DNA from: an uncultured Comamonas sp.
GTDB lineage: Bacteria > Pseudomonadota > Gammaproteobacteria > Burkholderiales > Burkholderiaceae_C
DNA: 45,318 nt
NCBI GenBank assembly: GCA_902175065.1
Contig: CABIIJ010000002.1
Span: 1-45,318 of the forward strand
Reading direction: 5' to 3'
Part shown: positions 1 to 8,358 of the stretch, in pieces
Position numbering within the stretch: the first letter of the stretch is position 1
Layout: every line of letters starts with the position of its first letter
Program-made: the position numbers and the translations under genes
The notes under the pieces: generated by a model
The model's input: only the letters and a program-made list of their open reading frames with translations
Told to the model about the DNA's origin: nothing
The model's database searches: none

Positions 1-258
1 GATCTTTTCATGGTGCCCGTTGCCCCGCCAAGGCGGCAGGTGCAAGGCGCAAACCGCAGTCGCCCTGGTGGGGCGGCGAGGATTTGCAACGCAGCAGATG
101 CTGTCTTGGCGGGGCAACCCTTCGGGCAAGGCAGCAAAAAGCCGCACTCGTCGTTACGTACCTTGACCAGGCCACCAGCCTGGCCTGCGGCACGCGCCTG
201 GATTGCGGCCTTTTGCTGCCTTGCAGGCACCATGAAAAGATCGTGAACAGGTTCTTAA
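1..258. repeat. Inverted-repeat (MITE-like) element, left end cut by window
   Basis: Bases 1-17 are the exact reverse complement of 226-242 (arm GGCACCATGAAAAGATC), and the right arm continues as GTGAACAGGTTCTTA. Two further inverted repeats are nested inside: 20-32 with 105-117 (TTGCCCCGCCAAG) and 128-146 with 204-222. Bases 3-140 recur without change at 45179-45316. No protein-coding gene is convincing inside, so this is a non-autonomous repeat. It ends just before the Shine-Dalgarno of ggt and may contribute to the ggt leader. The class (MITE, REP-like or other) is inferred from structure only. Confidence 0.75.
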
Positions 259-271
259 CCAAGGAGCTTCC

Positions 272-2047
272 ATGCGCCCCTCCACCCCTAAATGGATGCT
301 GACCGGCCTGGCCTTGGCCCTGCTGGCGGCCTGCAGCACCGCGCCGTTACCGCCGTCGATGTCGGTGCTGGCACCGACCACGGCAACCGCGCAGGCTGCC
401 GCCGCCTACGACTTCGGCATGGACGTGTTCCACCCCGTGGTGGCGAAGAATGGCATGGTCGCCACCGAGCAGGCGCTGGCTTCGCACATCGGCCTGGACG
501 TGCTCAAGGCCGGCGGCAACGCGGTGGATGCCGCCGTGGCCGTGGGCTTTGCGCTGGCTGTGGCACTGCCCAACGCGGGCAACATCGGCGGTGGCGGCTT
601 CATGATGGTGTACGACGCCCAGACCGGCAAAAGCGTGGCGGTGGACTTCCGCGAGATGGCACCCGCTGCCGCCCACCGCACCATGTACCTGGACGACCAG
701 GGCGGCGTGATCGACGGCCAGTCGCTCCACACCCACCATGCCGTCGGCATACCCGGCACCGTGGCGGGCATGGAACATGCACTGAAAAAATGGGGCACCC
801 TGCCACTGGCGCGGGTCGTGCAGCCGGCCATCGCACTGGCCGAACAAGGCTACCCGGTCAGCGACACCCTGGCCAAGGCGCTGGAACGGGAAAAAACCAC
901 CATGGGCCGCTGGGATGCCACCAGGGCCATCTTCTGGAAAAACGGCGCCCCGCTGCGTGCGGGCGAGCGGCTGGTGCAAAAAGACCTGGGCCAGTCCCTG
1001 CGCCTGATCGCCCGGAACGGGGCCAAGGCGTTCTACGAGGGTGAAATCGCCCAGAAGATCGCCGCCGAAATGGCCCGGCACGGCAGCCCCATGACCCTGC
1101 AAGACCTGCGCAGCTACCAGGTGGTGGAGCGCGAACCGGTGCGCGGCAGCTATCGCGGCTACCAGGTCGTGACCATGCCGCCGCCCTCCTCCGGCGGTGC
1201 GCATCTGGTGCAAATCCTGAACATCATGGAGCGCTGGCCGATCAAGGAATGGGGCGTGAACAGTGCGCAAACCATCCACCACATGGCCGAGGCGATGAAG
1301 CTGGCCTACGCCGACCGCGCCGAATACCTGGGCGACCCGGCCTTCGTGAAAATCCCGCTGGCGGGCCTGACCTCGAAAAAATACGCCGACGCGCTGGCCC
1401 GGCAGATCCACCCCGACAAGGCCGGCAGCGCCCGGGACATCAGGCCCGGCAAGCCACAGCCCTACGAGAGCGACCAGACCACCCACTACTCGGTGGTGGA
1501 CAAGGCGGGCAACATGGTGGCCGTCACCTACACGCTCAACACCAACTTCGGCACCGGCATCGTCGCGCCCGGCACGGGCATTTTGCTGAACAACGAGATG
1601 GACGACTTTTCCGCCAAGCCCGGCGTGCCCAACGCCTACGGCCTGATCGGCGGCGATGCCAACGCCGTGGCGGCCGGCAAGCGCCCGCTGTCGTCCATGA
1701 CGCCGACCTTCGTGCTCAGGGACGGCAAGCCCTGGCTGGTGACCGGCAGCCCCGGCGGCGCACGCATCATCACCACCGTGCTGCAGCAGATCGTCAATGG
1801 CATCGACTTCGGCATGAACCCGGCCGAGGCCGCCGCCACGGTACGCTTCCATCACCAATGGACTCCCGACGAACTGCGCGTCGAAAAGGGCTTCTCGCCC
1901 GACACGCTGCACCTGCTGCGCCAAAAGGGCCAGAACGTGGCCGTCAAACCGGCGATGGGCCGCACCCAGACCATCCAGGTGCAGGGGCAGGAGCTTTGGG
2001 GCTATTCCGACCCACGCAACCCGGACGGGCGCACGCTGGGGTACTGA
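272..2047 (+). CDS. ggt: Gamma-glutamyltranspeptidase (glutathione hydrolase), lipoprotein
   Basis: This 591-residue protein belongs to the self-processing Ntn-hydrolase family that removes or transfers the gamma-glutamyl group of glutathione in the periplasm. The N-terminus is a signal peptide ending in lipobox LAAC (Cys21), so it is probably membrane-anchored. The nucleophile is Thr403 in QTTHYSV; cleavage before it would give the large and small subunits. The small-subunit motifs MDDFSAKPGVPN, KRPLSSMTPT and GSPGGARIITT are all present, and length is normal for the family. Start ATG272 is preceded by AAGGAG at 261-266. It is convergent with rng and stands alone between the repeat element and rng. 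Confidence 0.95.
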   Translation: MRPSTPKWMLTGLALALLAACSTAPLPPSMSVLAPTTATAQAAAAYDFGMDVFHPVVAKNGMVATEQALASHIGLDVLKAGGNAVDAAVAVGFALAVALPNAGNIGGGGFMMVYDAQTGKSVAVDFREMAPAAAHRTMYLDDQGGVIDGQSLHTHHAVGIPGTVAGMEHALKKWGTLPLARVVQPAIALAEQGYPVSDTLAKALEREKTTMGRWDATRAIFWKNGAPLRAGERLVQKDLGQSLRLIARNGAKAFYEGEIAQKIAAEMARHGSPMTLQDLRSYQVVEREPVRGSYRGYQVVTMPPPSSGGAHLVQILNIMERWPIKEWGVNSAQTIHHMAEAMKLAYADRAEYLGDPAFVKIPLAGLTSKKYADALARQIHPDKAGSARDIRPGKPQPYESDQTTHYSVVDKAGNMVAVTYTLNTNFGTGIVAPGTGILLNNEMDDFSAKPGVPNAYGLIGGDANAVAAGKRPLSSMTPTFVLRDGKPWLVTGSPGGARIITTVLQQIVNGIDFGMNPAEAAATVRFHHQWTPDELRVEKGFSPDTLHLLRQKGQNVAVKPAMGRTQTIQVQGQELWGYSDPRNPDGRTLGY

Positions 2048-2116
2048 GCGGCTCCTCCCGATATTTCGTCCTTCCCGCGCAGGCGCACTACCGCCCGGAA
2101 CAATTCCACTGCGTTC

Positions 2117-3604
2117 TCACAGCAGCACGATGTCGTACTGCTCCTGTCCCAGCCCGGCTTCGGCCTGCAGGGAAATGGGCTTTTTGATGAAGTCGCTCAG
2201 GCCTGCCAGGTGCTGGCTTTCTTCCTCCAGCAGCAGGTCGATCACGTCGGCGTGGGCGACGATGCGAAATTCCTTGGGGTTGAACTGGCGGGCTTCGCGC
2301 AGGATTTCGCGCAGGATTTCGTAGCAGACGGTGCGCACGGTCTTGACGCTACCCTTGCCCTGGCAGACGGGGCAGGATTCGCAGAGCATGTGGGCCAGCG
2401 ATTCGCGGGTGCGCTTACGCGTCATTTCCACCAGCCCCAGGTGGGAGAAGTTGCCCGCCATGGTTTTCACGCGGTCGCGGGCCAGTTGCTTCTTGAATTC
2501 GGCCAGCACCTGCTCGCGGTGCTCTTCGTGGGCCATGTCGATGAAGTCCACGATGATGATCCCGCCCAGGTTGCGCAGGCGCAGTTGCCGGGCGATGGCC
2601 TGGGCGGCTTCCAGGTTGGTTTTGAAGATGGTGTCGTCAAAATTGCGGGCGCCGACAAAGCCGCCGGTGTTCACGTCCACGGTGGTGAGCGCCTCGGTCT
2701 GGTCGATGATGAGGTAGCCGCCGGATTTCAGGTCCACGCGCTTGCCCAGCGCCTTGGTGATTTCCTGGTCGATGGCGTAGAGGTCGAAGATGGGCCGCTC
2801 GCCCTTGTAGAGTTGCAGTTTCTCGGCCGCACTGGGCATGAATTCCTGGCCAAAGGCCAGCAGCTTGTCGAATTGCTCGCGCGAGTCGATGCGGATGCTG
2901 TTGGTGTGCTCGCCCACCAGATCGCGCAACACGCGCTGCAGCAGGTTCAGATCCTGGTGCAGCACGGATAGCGGCGGCCGGGTTTGGGCGCCGGTTTTGA
3001 TTTGCGCCCAGGTTTTGCGCAGGTAGGCGATGTCTTCGGCCAGTTCTGCGTCGGTGGCCTCTTCGCCGTTGGTGCGCAGGATGAAGCCGCCACACGGCTC
3101 CTGGGTGCAACTGGCATGGGCTAGGGCATGGACGCGCTTGCGCAGGGCGTCACGCTCTTGCAGGGGGATTTTCTGCGAGATGCCGATGTGGTCGTCCTGC
3201 GGCAAAAAGACCAGCAGCCGCCCGGCGATGCTGATTTGCGTGGACAGGCGGGCGCCCTTGCTGCCGATGGGATCCTTGATGACCTGCACCATGATGGGCT
3301 GGCCCTCGAAGACCTGGCGCTCGATCGGTTCGGGCGCTTCGCGGGTGAACATGGGCGCTTCGCCGCCCTCCTGGCGGTGCCAGACGTCGGCGACGTGCAG
3401 AAAGGCGGCCCGCTCCAGGCCGATGTCGATGAAGGCCGATTGCATGCCGGGCAGCACGCGCACGACTTTGCCGAGGTAGATGTTGCCGACCAGGCCGCGT
3501 TCGAGCGTGCGCTCCATGTGCAGCTCTTGCACGGCACCGCTTTCGACGATGGCAACGCGGGTTTCCTGGGGCGCCCAGTTGATAAGGATGTCTTGTTGTT
3601 GCAT
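2117..3604 (-). CDS. rng: Ribonuclease G
   Basis: RNase G (495 aa) is a single-strand endonuclease that matures the 5' end of 16S rRNA and contributes to mRNA decay. The N-terminal S1 domain (about residues 38-125) has the GNIYLGKVVRVLPGMQSAF pattern. The catalytic core shows GGYLIIDQTEALTTVDVN and GGIIIVDFIDM, whose Asp residues bind Mg2+. The Cys pair in CESCPVC corresponds to the Zn-link region. Length matches the short RNase G form without the RNase E scaffold tail. In many Burkholderiales rng follows maf directly; here the nir-nor block lies between them. A long hairpin precedes the start. Confidence 0.95.
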   Translation of the reverse strand: MQQQDILINWAPQETRVAIVESGAVQELHMERTLERGLVGNIYLGKVVRVLPGMQSAFIDIGLERAAFLHVADVWHRQEGGEAPMFTREAPEPIERQVFEGQPIMVQVIKDPIGSKGARLSTQISIAGRLLVFLPQDDHIGISQKIPLQERDALRKRVHALAHASCTQEPCGGFILRTNGEEATDAELAEDIAYLRKTWAQIKTGAQTRPPLSVLHQDLNLLQRVLRDLVGEHTNSIRIDSREQFDKLLAFGQEFMPSAAEKLQLYKGERPIFDLYAIDQEITKALGKRVDLKSGGYLIIDQTEALTTVDVNTGGFVGARNFDDTIFKTNLEAAQAIARQLRLRNLGGIIIVDFIDMAHEEHREQVLAEFKKQLARDRVKTMAGNFSHLGLVEMTRKRTRESLAHMLCESCPVCQGKGSVKTVRTVCYEILREILREARQFNPKEFRIVAHADVIDLLLEEESQHLAGLSDFIKKPISLQAEAGLGQEQYDIVLL

Positions 3605-3607
3605 GGG

Positions 3608-3663
3608 AAGGCCGAGTTTCAGGCATGGATCATGCGGCGATCATGCCTGAAACGGATGGCCTT
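3608..3663 (-). promoter_or_regulatory. Long hairpin in the rng leader
   Basis: A perfect 12-bp inverted repeat GTTTCAGGCATG (3616-3627) / CATGCCTGAAAC (3642-3653) is extended by outer arms AAGGCC (3608-3613) and GGCCTT (3658-3663). It fills the gap between the nirE-like stop and the rng start codon. On the rng strand it is not followed by a U tract, so it is not a classic terminator. It would sit within a few bases of the rng ATG in the mRNA. Confidence 0.55.
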
Positions 3664-3665
3664 TT

Positions 3666-4487
3666 TTACAGCACTGCCTGCAATGCCGGTGCGGGCATTT
3701 GCGCGGGATAGAGCTGCTCGTGCAGGCGCACGACGTGGCCGATGATGATGAGCGCCGGGGCCTTGATGCGCTCGTCCTGGGCCAGTTGTGGCAATTGGGC
3801 CAGGGTGCCGGTGACGCAGCGCTGGTCGGGCAGGCTGGCGCGTTCGACCAGGGCTGCCGGGGTGTCGCCGGCCAGGCCGTGGGCCAGCAGTTCGCGGCAG
3901 ATGATGGGCAGCGTGCCGATGCCCATGTAGATCACCACGGTCTGGCGCGGGCGCGAGAGGGTTGGCCAGTCCAGCGCCACTTCGTCCTTGCCGCGCAGGT
4001 GCCCGGTGGCAAAAACCAGGGTGGCGGCGTAATCGCGGTGGGTCAGCGGAATGCCGGCGCAGGCGCCCGCGCCTTGCGCGGCGGTGATGCCGGGGATGAC
4101 CTCGAAGGTGAGGCCCGCCTGCGCCAGGGCCTGGGCTTCCTCCCCGCCCCGGCCGAAGATGTAGCCATCCCCGCCCTTGAGGCGCACCAGGTTGCGCCCG
4201 CTTTGTGCCAGGCGCACCATCAGGTCGATGATGGATTCCTGCGACAAGGTGTGGTGCGAGGACACCTTGCCAACGTAGATCAATTCCGCCCCGGGACGGA
4301 CGAGGGCCAGCACATCCTTGCTGACCAGGTTGTCGTACAGCACCATGTGCGCTTGACCGAGGGCTTTGGCAGCACGCAGCGTCAGCAGATCGGCTGCGCC
4401 CGGGCCTGCGCCGATCAGGGTGACATGCCCTGGCCCGCTGTGCTCGGCGCTGGGCGTAAACCAGCGTGCATCTTCAACAAAATCCAT
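3666..4487 (-). CDS. nirE: Uroporphyrinogen-III C-methyltransferase (SUMT), NirE-like
   Basis: SAM-dependent SUMT (273 aa) makes precorrin-2 from uroporphyrinogen III, the first step toward siroheme and heme d1. Tetrapyrrole-methylase motifs are VTLIGAGPGAADLLTLRA near the N-terminus, VRLKGGDGYIFGRGGEE in the middle and PGITAAQGA. There is no CysG-type dehydrogenase/chelatase domain. I chose ATG4487 because AAGGA lies 6 bases upstream; an in-frame ATG at 4520 would add 11 residues without a good ribosome site. It diverges from nirC and shares an FNR/DNR-like box with it, which supports a heme d1 role (NirE). A generic cobA/siroheme role cannot be excluded. Confidence 0.85.
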   Translation of the reverse strand: MDFVEDARWFTPSAEHSGPGHVTLIGAGPGAADLLTLRAAKALGQAHMVLYDNLVSKDVLALVRPGAELIYVGKVSSHHTLSQESIIDLMVRLAQSGRNLVRLKGGDGYIFGRGGEEAQALAQAGLTFEVIPGITAAQGAGACAGIPLTHRDYAATLVFATGHLRGKDEVALDWPTLSRPRQTVVIYMGIGTLPIICRELLAHGLAGDTPAALVERASLPDQRCVTGTLAQLPQLAQDERIKAPALIIIGHVVRLHEQLYPAQMPAPALQAVL

Positions 4488-4546
4488 GGTTTTTCCTTGT
4501 TGGCAATGGGGTGAGGACATTGTTCTGGGATTGGCAACAGGCGTCC

Positions 4547-4560
4547 TTGAACCAGTTTAA
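4547..4560. promoter_or_regulatory. Imperfect FNR/DNR box between nirE and nirC
   Basis: TTGA-N6-TTAA (TTGAACCAGTTTAA) differs at one base from the TTGA-N6-TCAA consensus of CRP/FNR-type anaerobic regulators. It lies in the divergent nirE/nirC promoter region, 60 bp from the nirE start and 141 bp from the nirC start. The dnr gene at 17087 is the obvious candidate regulator. Confidence 0.55.
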
Positions 4561-4615
4561 GGACTATTCCCTATTGCATCGGCACGATTGTGTCCATGAA
4601 TTGTTCCAGAACTGC

Positions 4616-4671
4616 TCGGAACCGGTTCACGATCCCGGCGCGAAGGGGTGTGGGATGCGGACAGGTTCTCA
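4616..4671. repeat. Possible relic of the terminal-inverted-repeat element
   Basis: The left side reads GGAACCGGTTCACGATC and the right side GATGCGGACAGGTTCTCA. These resemble the two ends of the element at 1-258 (right end GATCGTGAACAGGTTCTTA), facing inward, with only about 20 bases between. It may be an internally deleted or decayed copy in the nirE-nirC promoter region. The right arm matches imperfectly, so this is tentative. Confidence 0.35.
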
Positions 4672-4701
4672 AGCAGTCTGGCCTGAGTCAAAGGATTTGC
4701 C

Positions 4702-5052
4702 ATGACCCGATCGTTATTTTCCCGCTGGGCCTGGGGTGCCGTGGTGGTGCTGGCCGCCGGTGCGGCGTGGGCCGAGGCGCCGCCACCGCAGCGTATCGAG
4801 GCGCTCAAGCACATGGTGCGTCAGGACTGCGGCTCCTGCCACGGGATGCGCCTGACCGGGGGGCTTGGCCCGGCGCTGACCAGCCAGGCCCTGGCCCACA
4901 AGCCGCCCGAGTACCTGCAAGCGGTGATCCTCAACGGCATTCCCGGCACTCCCATGCCGCCATGGAGCGCCATGCTCACGCCCCTGGAGGCGCGGTGGAT
5001 TGCCGAACAACTTTTCCAAGGTTTCCCTGAAGAACATAGGAGTGCCCATTAA
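4702..5052 (+). CDS. nirC: NirC-like periplasmic c-type cytochrome
   Basis: This small c-type cytochrome (116 aa) has an N-terminal signal peptide ending near Ala24 and one heme site CGSCH at residues 43-47. Met85 in GTPMPPW is a likely distal ligand. Size and position directly before nirF match NirC (cytochrome c55x), an electron carrier or maturation factor for cd1 nitrite reductase in the periplasm. The stop codon touches the nirF ATG, so the two are translationally coupled. A divergent DNR-like box lies upstream. It opens the nir operon here; nirS and nirM, which usually precede it, are absent. Confidence 0.82.
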   Translation: MTRSLFSRWAWGAVVVLAAGAAWAEAPPPQRIEALKHMVRQDCGSCHGMRLTGGLGPALTSQALAHKPPEYLQAVILNGIPGTPMPPWSAMLTPLEARWIAEQLFQGFPEEHRSAH

Positions 5053-6261
5053 ATGCAACGCCGCGCTTTACTCTCCCTTACTGCCGGGGCCAGCTTGCTG
5101 GCGACGGGCTGCGCCAGCAGCCGTGCCACCAGCGCCCCAGCCCCCGCCGTGCAGGTACAGGGCACGGGCGATCTGGGCGTCGTCATCGAACGCGCCAAGG
5201 GCGCCTTGACGCTGATCAACACCAGCACGCGCCAGGCGGTGGGCCGGGTCGAGGGGCTGGGCGATCTGTCCCATGCCTCGGTCGTTTTTTCACGCGATGC
5301 CCGCTACGCTTTTGTCTTCGGGCGCGACGGGGGGCTGACCCGCGTGGACATCCTGGCCCAGCGCATCACGCATCGCGTGATGCAGGCGGGCAACTCGATT
5401 GGCGGGGCCATCAGCGCCGACGGTTCGCTGGTGGTGGCGCAAAACTACACCCCCGGCGGCATCAAGGTGTTCAATGCCGCCACGCTGGAGCTGCTGGCCG
5501 ACGTGCCTGCCACCATGCCCAATGGCGAGCGCTCGCGCGTGGTGGGCCTGGCCGACCTGCCCCGGCAGCGCTTTATCTACAGCCTGTTCGATGCCGGCGC
5601 CATCTGCATTGCCGATTGCAGCAACCCGCGCCAGCCGACGGTCACCACGCTGGAGAACATCGGCAAGCAGCCCTATGACGCCCTGCTCTCGCCCAATGGC
5701 CGCACCTATATTGCCGGGCTGTTTGGCGAGGATGGGCTGGCCATGGTCGACCTGTGGGCCGAGCAGCCGCAGGCGCGGCGCATCCTGGGCGGCTACGGGC
5801 GCGGGGAGCAGCCCCTGCCCGTCTACAAAATGCCCCACCTGCGCGGCTGGGCCATTGCGGGCAACCATGCCTACCTGCCGGCCATTGGCCGCCACGAGGT
5901 GCTGATCGTCGATACCACGACCTGGCAGGAAGTGGGCCGCATCCCCGTCGCCGGGCAGCCGGTGTTCGTCATGGCCCGCCCGGATGGCCGTCAGGTGTGG
6001 GTGAACTTCTCGGTGCCCGACTACCACCGCGTGCAGGTGATCGACACCCCCAGCCAGAAAGTGGTGCAGACCATCGAGCCGGGCAAGGCCGTGCTGCACA
6101 TGGAATTCACCCCCCGGGGCGAGTCGGTGTGGATCAGCTGCCGCGACAGCAACCAGGTGCAGGTGGTCGACACCCACACCCGCCAGTTGCAGGCCAGCCT
6201 GGATGTGGATGCGCCCAGCGGCATCTTCTTTACCGCCCGCGCCCAGCGCATGGGTTTCTAG
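5053..6261 (+). CDS. nirF: NirF, heme d1 biosynthesis lipoprotein
   Basis: NirF (402 aa) is a beta-propeller protein related to the d1 domain of NirS and needed for a late, periplasmic step of heme d1 synthesis. The N-terminus has an RR pair followed by a hydrophobic stretch and lipobox LATGC (Cys20), so it may be a Tat-exported lipoprotein. The GGAISADGSLVVAQNYTPGG segment and repeated 'D-G-R' propeller blades follow. Unlike NirN it has no c-heme domain. It starts immediately after nirC and is followed by nirDL with no gap. Confidence 0.92.
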   Translation: MQRRALLSLTAGASLLATGCASSRATSAPAPAVQVQGTGDLGVVIERAKGALTLINTSTRQAVGRVEGLGDLSHASVVFSRDARYAFVFGRDGGLTRVDILAQRITHRVMQAGNSIGGAISADGSLVVAQNYTPGGIKVFNAATLELLADVPATMPNGERSRVVGLADLPRQRFIYSLFDAGAICIADCSNPRQPTVTTLENIGKQPYDALLSPNGRTYIAGLFGEDGLAMVDLWAEQPQARRILGGYGRGEQPLPVYKMPHLRGWAIAGNHAYLPAIGRHEVLIVDTTTWQEVGRIPVAGQPVFVMARPDGRQVWVNFSVPDYHRVQVIDTPSQKVVQTIEPGKAVLHMEFTPRGESVWISCRDSNQVQVVDTHTRQLQASLDVDAPSGIFFTARAQRMGF

Positions 6262-7272
6262 GTGGTCGAGGCCATGCAGCAACCCCACAGCCCGACCGAA
6301 CTGGCCCTGCTCAACCACTGGCAGCGCGGCTTTCCGCTGTGCGCCGCGCCCTTTGCGGCGATTGCCCGGGCGCAGCAGTTGTCCGTTGCGCAGGTGCTGG
6401 CCCACTACGGCCAGTTGCAAAAGCGCGGTTCACTGAGCCGCATCGGCGCGGTCTTTGCTCCCGGTGCGGGCGGGGCTTCGCTGCTGGCCGCCATGGCGGT
6501 GCCGCCCGAAAGGCTGGAGGCGGTGGCCGCCGTCGTCTCCCGCTTTGCCGGGGTCAATCACAACTACGAGCGCGAACACCAGGTGAATCTGTGGTTCGTC
6601 GCCACCGGCAGCGATGCCGCCCAGGTCGAACAGTTGCTGCAAGGCATCGAGGCGGCCACCGGCCTGCCGGTGCTGCGCCTGCCCATGGTGCGGCCCTACC
6701 GCATCGATACCGGGTTCGACCTGCGCCAGGCGCAATCCACGGCCAGCGGGGCCACGCACTGGGCCGCCCCCCTGGCGGCGCAGGACTGGCCCCTGGCGGC
6801 CCTGGCCGAGCAGGGGCTGGCGCTGGTCGAGCAGCCCTTCGATGCCTGGGCCGACGCCCTGGGATGCAGCACGGCCGAAATCCTGCAACGCCTGCAAGCC
6901 TGGCTGGATGCCGGGCAGATGAGCCGCTTTGGCGTCGTCGTGCGCCACCACGAGCTGGGTTTTTCCGCCAACGCCATGACGGTGTTCGACGTACCGGCGG
7001 CGCAGGTCGATGCCTGCGGGCTGGCGCTGGCGCAGGTGCCGGGCGTGACCCTGGCCTACCAGCGGGTACGGGTGCCGGGCTGGGATTTCAACCTGTACTG
7101 CATGGTGCATGGGCGCGACCGCGCCGCAGTGTTGCAGACGGTGGAACAAGCCATGGCCCATGCCCGCCTGCACGCAATGCCCCGGGCCACGCTGTTTTCC
7201 CTGCGCCGCTTCAAGCAGACCGGGGCGCAACGGTTTGCCAATACTCCTCAAGCGATAGCTGCTACCGCTTGA
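6262..7272 (+). CDS. nirDL: NirD-NirL fusion, siroheme decarboxylase subunit
   Basis: Two Lrp/AsnC-like halves are fused in one 336-residue protein. The first half (about 10-150) has an HTH-like segment, LSRIGAVF and VNHNYEREHQVNLWFV. The second half (about 175-320) has MSRFGVVVRHHELGFSANAM and the LYCMVHG stretch. Such proteins (NirD, L, G, H) decarboxylate siroheme to didecarboxysiroheme in heme d1 synthesis. GTG6262 follows the nirF stop directly; ATG6274 is the alternative start. NirDL fusions are known in other denitrifiers. A palindromic spacer separates it from nirG. Confidence 0.9.
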   Translation: MVEAMQQPHSPTELALLNHWQRGFPLCAAPFAAIARAQQLSVAQVLAHYGQLQKRGSLSRIGAVFAPGAGGASLLAAMAVPPERLEAVAAVVSRFAGVNHNYEREHQVNLWFVATGSDAAQVEQLLQGIEAATGLPVLRLPMVRPYRIDTGFDLRQAQSTASGATHWAAPLAAQDWPLAALAEQGLALVEQPFDAWADALGCSTAEILQRLQAWLDAGQMSRFGVVVRHHELGFSANAMTVFDVPAAQVDACGLALAQVPGVTLAYQRVRVPGWDFNLYCMVHGRDRAAVLQTVEQAMAHARLHAMPRATLFSLRRFKQTGAQRFANTPQAIAATA

Positions 7273-7335
7273 TATACATTGATTTCAGAATGCTTTATGC
7301 CTTGAATCCTTATATATCCAGCGCCAGCAGATATT
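7254..7335. repeat. AT-rich palindromic spacer repeat, copy 1
   Basis: Imperfect palindrome with left arm ATAGCTGCTACCGCTTGATA and right arm TATATCCAGCGCCAGCAGAT around a TTTA loop. It lies inside the nir operon between nirDL and nirG and overlaps the last codons of nirDL. Related copies are at 11828, 15068, 18405 and 35636, with a partial one at 43636. Confidence 0.65.
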
Positions 7336-7357
7336 AAATTTGTACCGGACAAGCACT

Positions 7358-7864
7358 ATGCCAACTCCCCCTCCCCCCCTCCTGGGCCTGACGCCCGCCG
7401 ATGCCCAGCTCATCAACCACCTGCATGGCGGCTTTCCCCTGGACGACCGTCCGTTTGCCACCGTCGGGGCGCAACTGGGCTGGAGCGAGGACCGCGTCAT
7501 CGAGCGCCTGCACCAGCTCCTGGCCCAGGGCGTGCTGACCCGCTTCGGCCCCCTGTTCCAGATCGAACGCGCCGGGGGGCAGTTTGTGCTGGCCGCCCTG
7601 GCGGTGCCCGAAGAGCGCTTCGACGTGGTCAATACCGTGGTCAACAGCTTCCCCGAGGTGGCGCACAACTACCGGCGCACGCACCGGCTGAACATGTGGT
7701 TCGTCGTCGCCGCCGAAACCCCGGCGCTGGCGCAGGACGCCATTGCCCGCATCCAGGAGGCCGTGGGCCTGCCGGTGTACGCCTTCCCCAAGGAAGAAGA
7801 GTATTTTGTCGAGCTGCGCCTGCCCGCCCTGGCCAGCCAAGGAGCCGACGATGGCCTTGAATGA
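7358..7864 (+). CDS. nirG: NirG, siroheme decarboxylase subunit
   Basis: An Lrp/AsnC-like protein of 168 aa, homologous to the first half of NirDL: LTRFGPLFQIERAGGQ and VAHNYRRTHRLNMWFVV are the equivalents of the NirD motifs. It acts with NirH and NirDL to remove the two acetate carboxyl groups of siroheme in the cytoplasm. I chose ATG7358; a TTG at 7340 would add six residues. The ribosome site is weak. The last 14 bases overlap nirH, so translation of the two is coupled. Confidence 0.88.
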   Translation: MPTPPPPLLGLTPADAQLINHLHGGFPLDDRPFATVGAQLGWSEDRVIERLHQLLAQGVLTRFGPLFQIERAGGQFVLAALAVPEERFDVVNTVVNSFPEVAHNYRRTHRLNMWFVVAAETPALAQDAIARIQEAVGLPVYAFPKEEEYFVELRLPALASQGADDGLE

Positions 7865-8330
7865 TTTTGACCGCGCCCTGATCGCCGCCACCCAGGGCGG
7901 CCTGCCCCTGGTAGCCCGCCCCTACGAAGCCGTGGGGGCCATGCTGGGCGTCAGCGGCGAGCAGGTGCGTGAACGTTTGAGCAGCATGTTGGCCAGCGGC
8001 CTGATCCGCCGCATCGGCGCCGTGCCCAACCACTACCGCCTGGGCTACATCGCCAACGGCATGAGCGTGTGGGACGTGGACGATGCCCAGGTCGCCGAAC
8101 TGGGCCGAAAAATCGCCCTGCTGCCCGGCGTCTCGCACTGCTACCGCCGCCCGCGCCACCTGCCGGACTGGCCATACAACCTGTTTGCCATGCTGCACGG
8201 CACCAGCCGGGAAGCGGTGCAGGCCCAGGCCGAAGAGGTGGCCGCCATCCTGGGCAGCGCCTGCCGCAGCCACGACATCCTCTATTCCACGGCGATTTTG
8301 AAAAAAACCGGCCTGCGCCTGAGAGATTAG
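7851..8330 (+). CDS. nirH: NirH, siroheme decarboxylase subunit
   Basis: A 159-residue Lrp/AsnC-like protein corresponding to the second half of NirDL. It contains LIRRIGAVPNHYRLGYIANG, VSHCYRRPRHLPDWPYNLF and a C-terminal ILYSTAILKKTGLRLRD. The HxY-type histidines in these motifs are the conserved features of siroheme decarboxylases. ATG7851 has AAGGAG at 7839-7844 and overlaps the nirG 3' end. With nirDL and nirG it gives the full D/L/G/H set. Confidence 0.9.
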   Translation: MALNDFDRALIAATQGGLPLVARPYEAVGAMLGVSGEQVRERLSSMLASGLIRRIGAVPNHYRLGYIANGMSVWDVDDAQVAELGRKIALLPGVSHCYRRPRHLPDWPYNLFAMLHGTSREAVQAQAEEVAAILGSACRSHDILYSTAILKKTGLRLRD

Positions 8331-8358
8331 ACAGACCCACAAGCAAAGGAGCCTCTCC

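Noticed and set aside
347-1924. Long reading frame antisense to ggt
   Set aside because: It lies opposite a clear gamma-glutamyltranspeptidase and has no recognisable domain or start signal.
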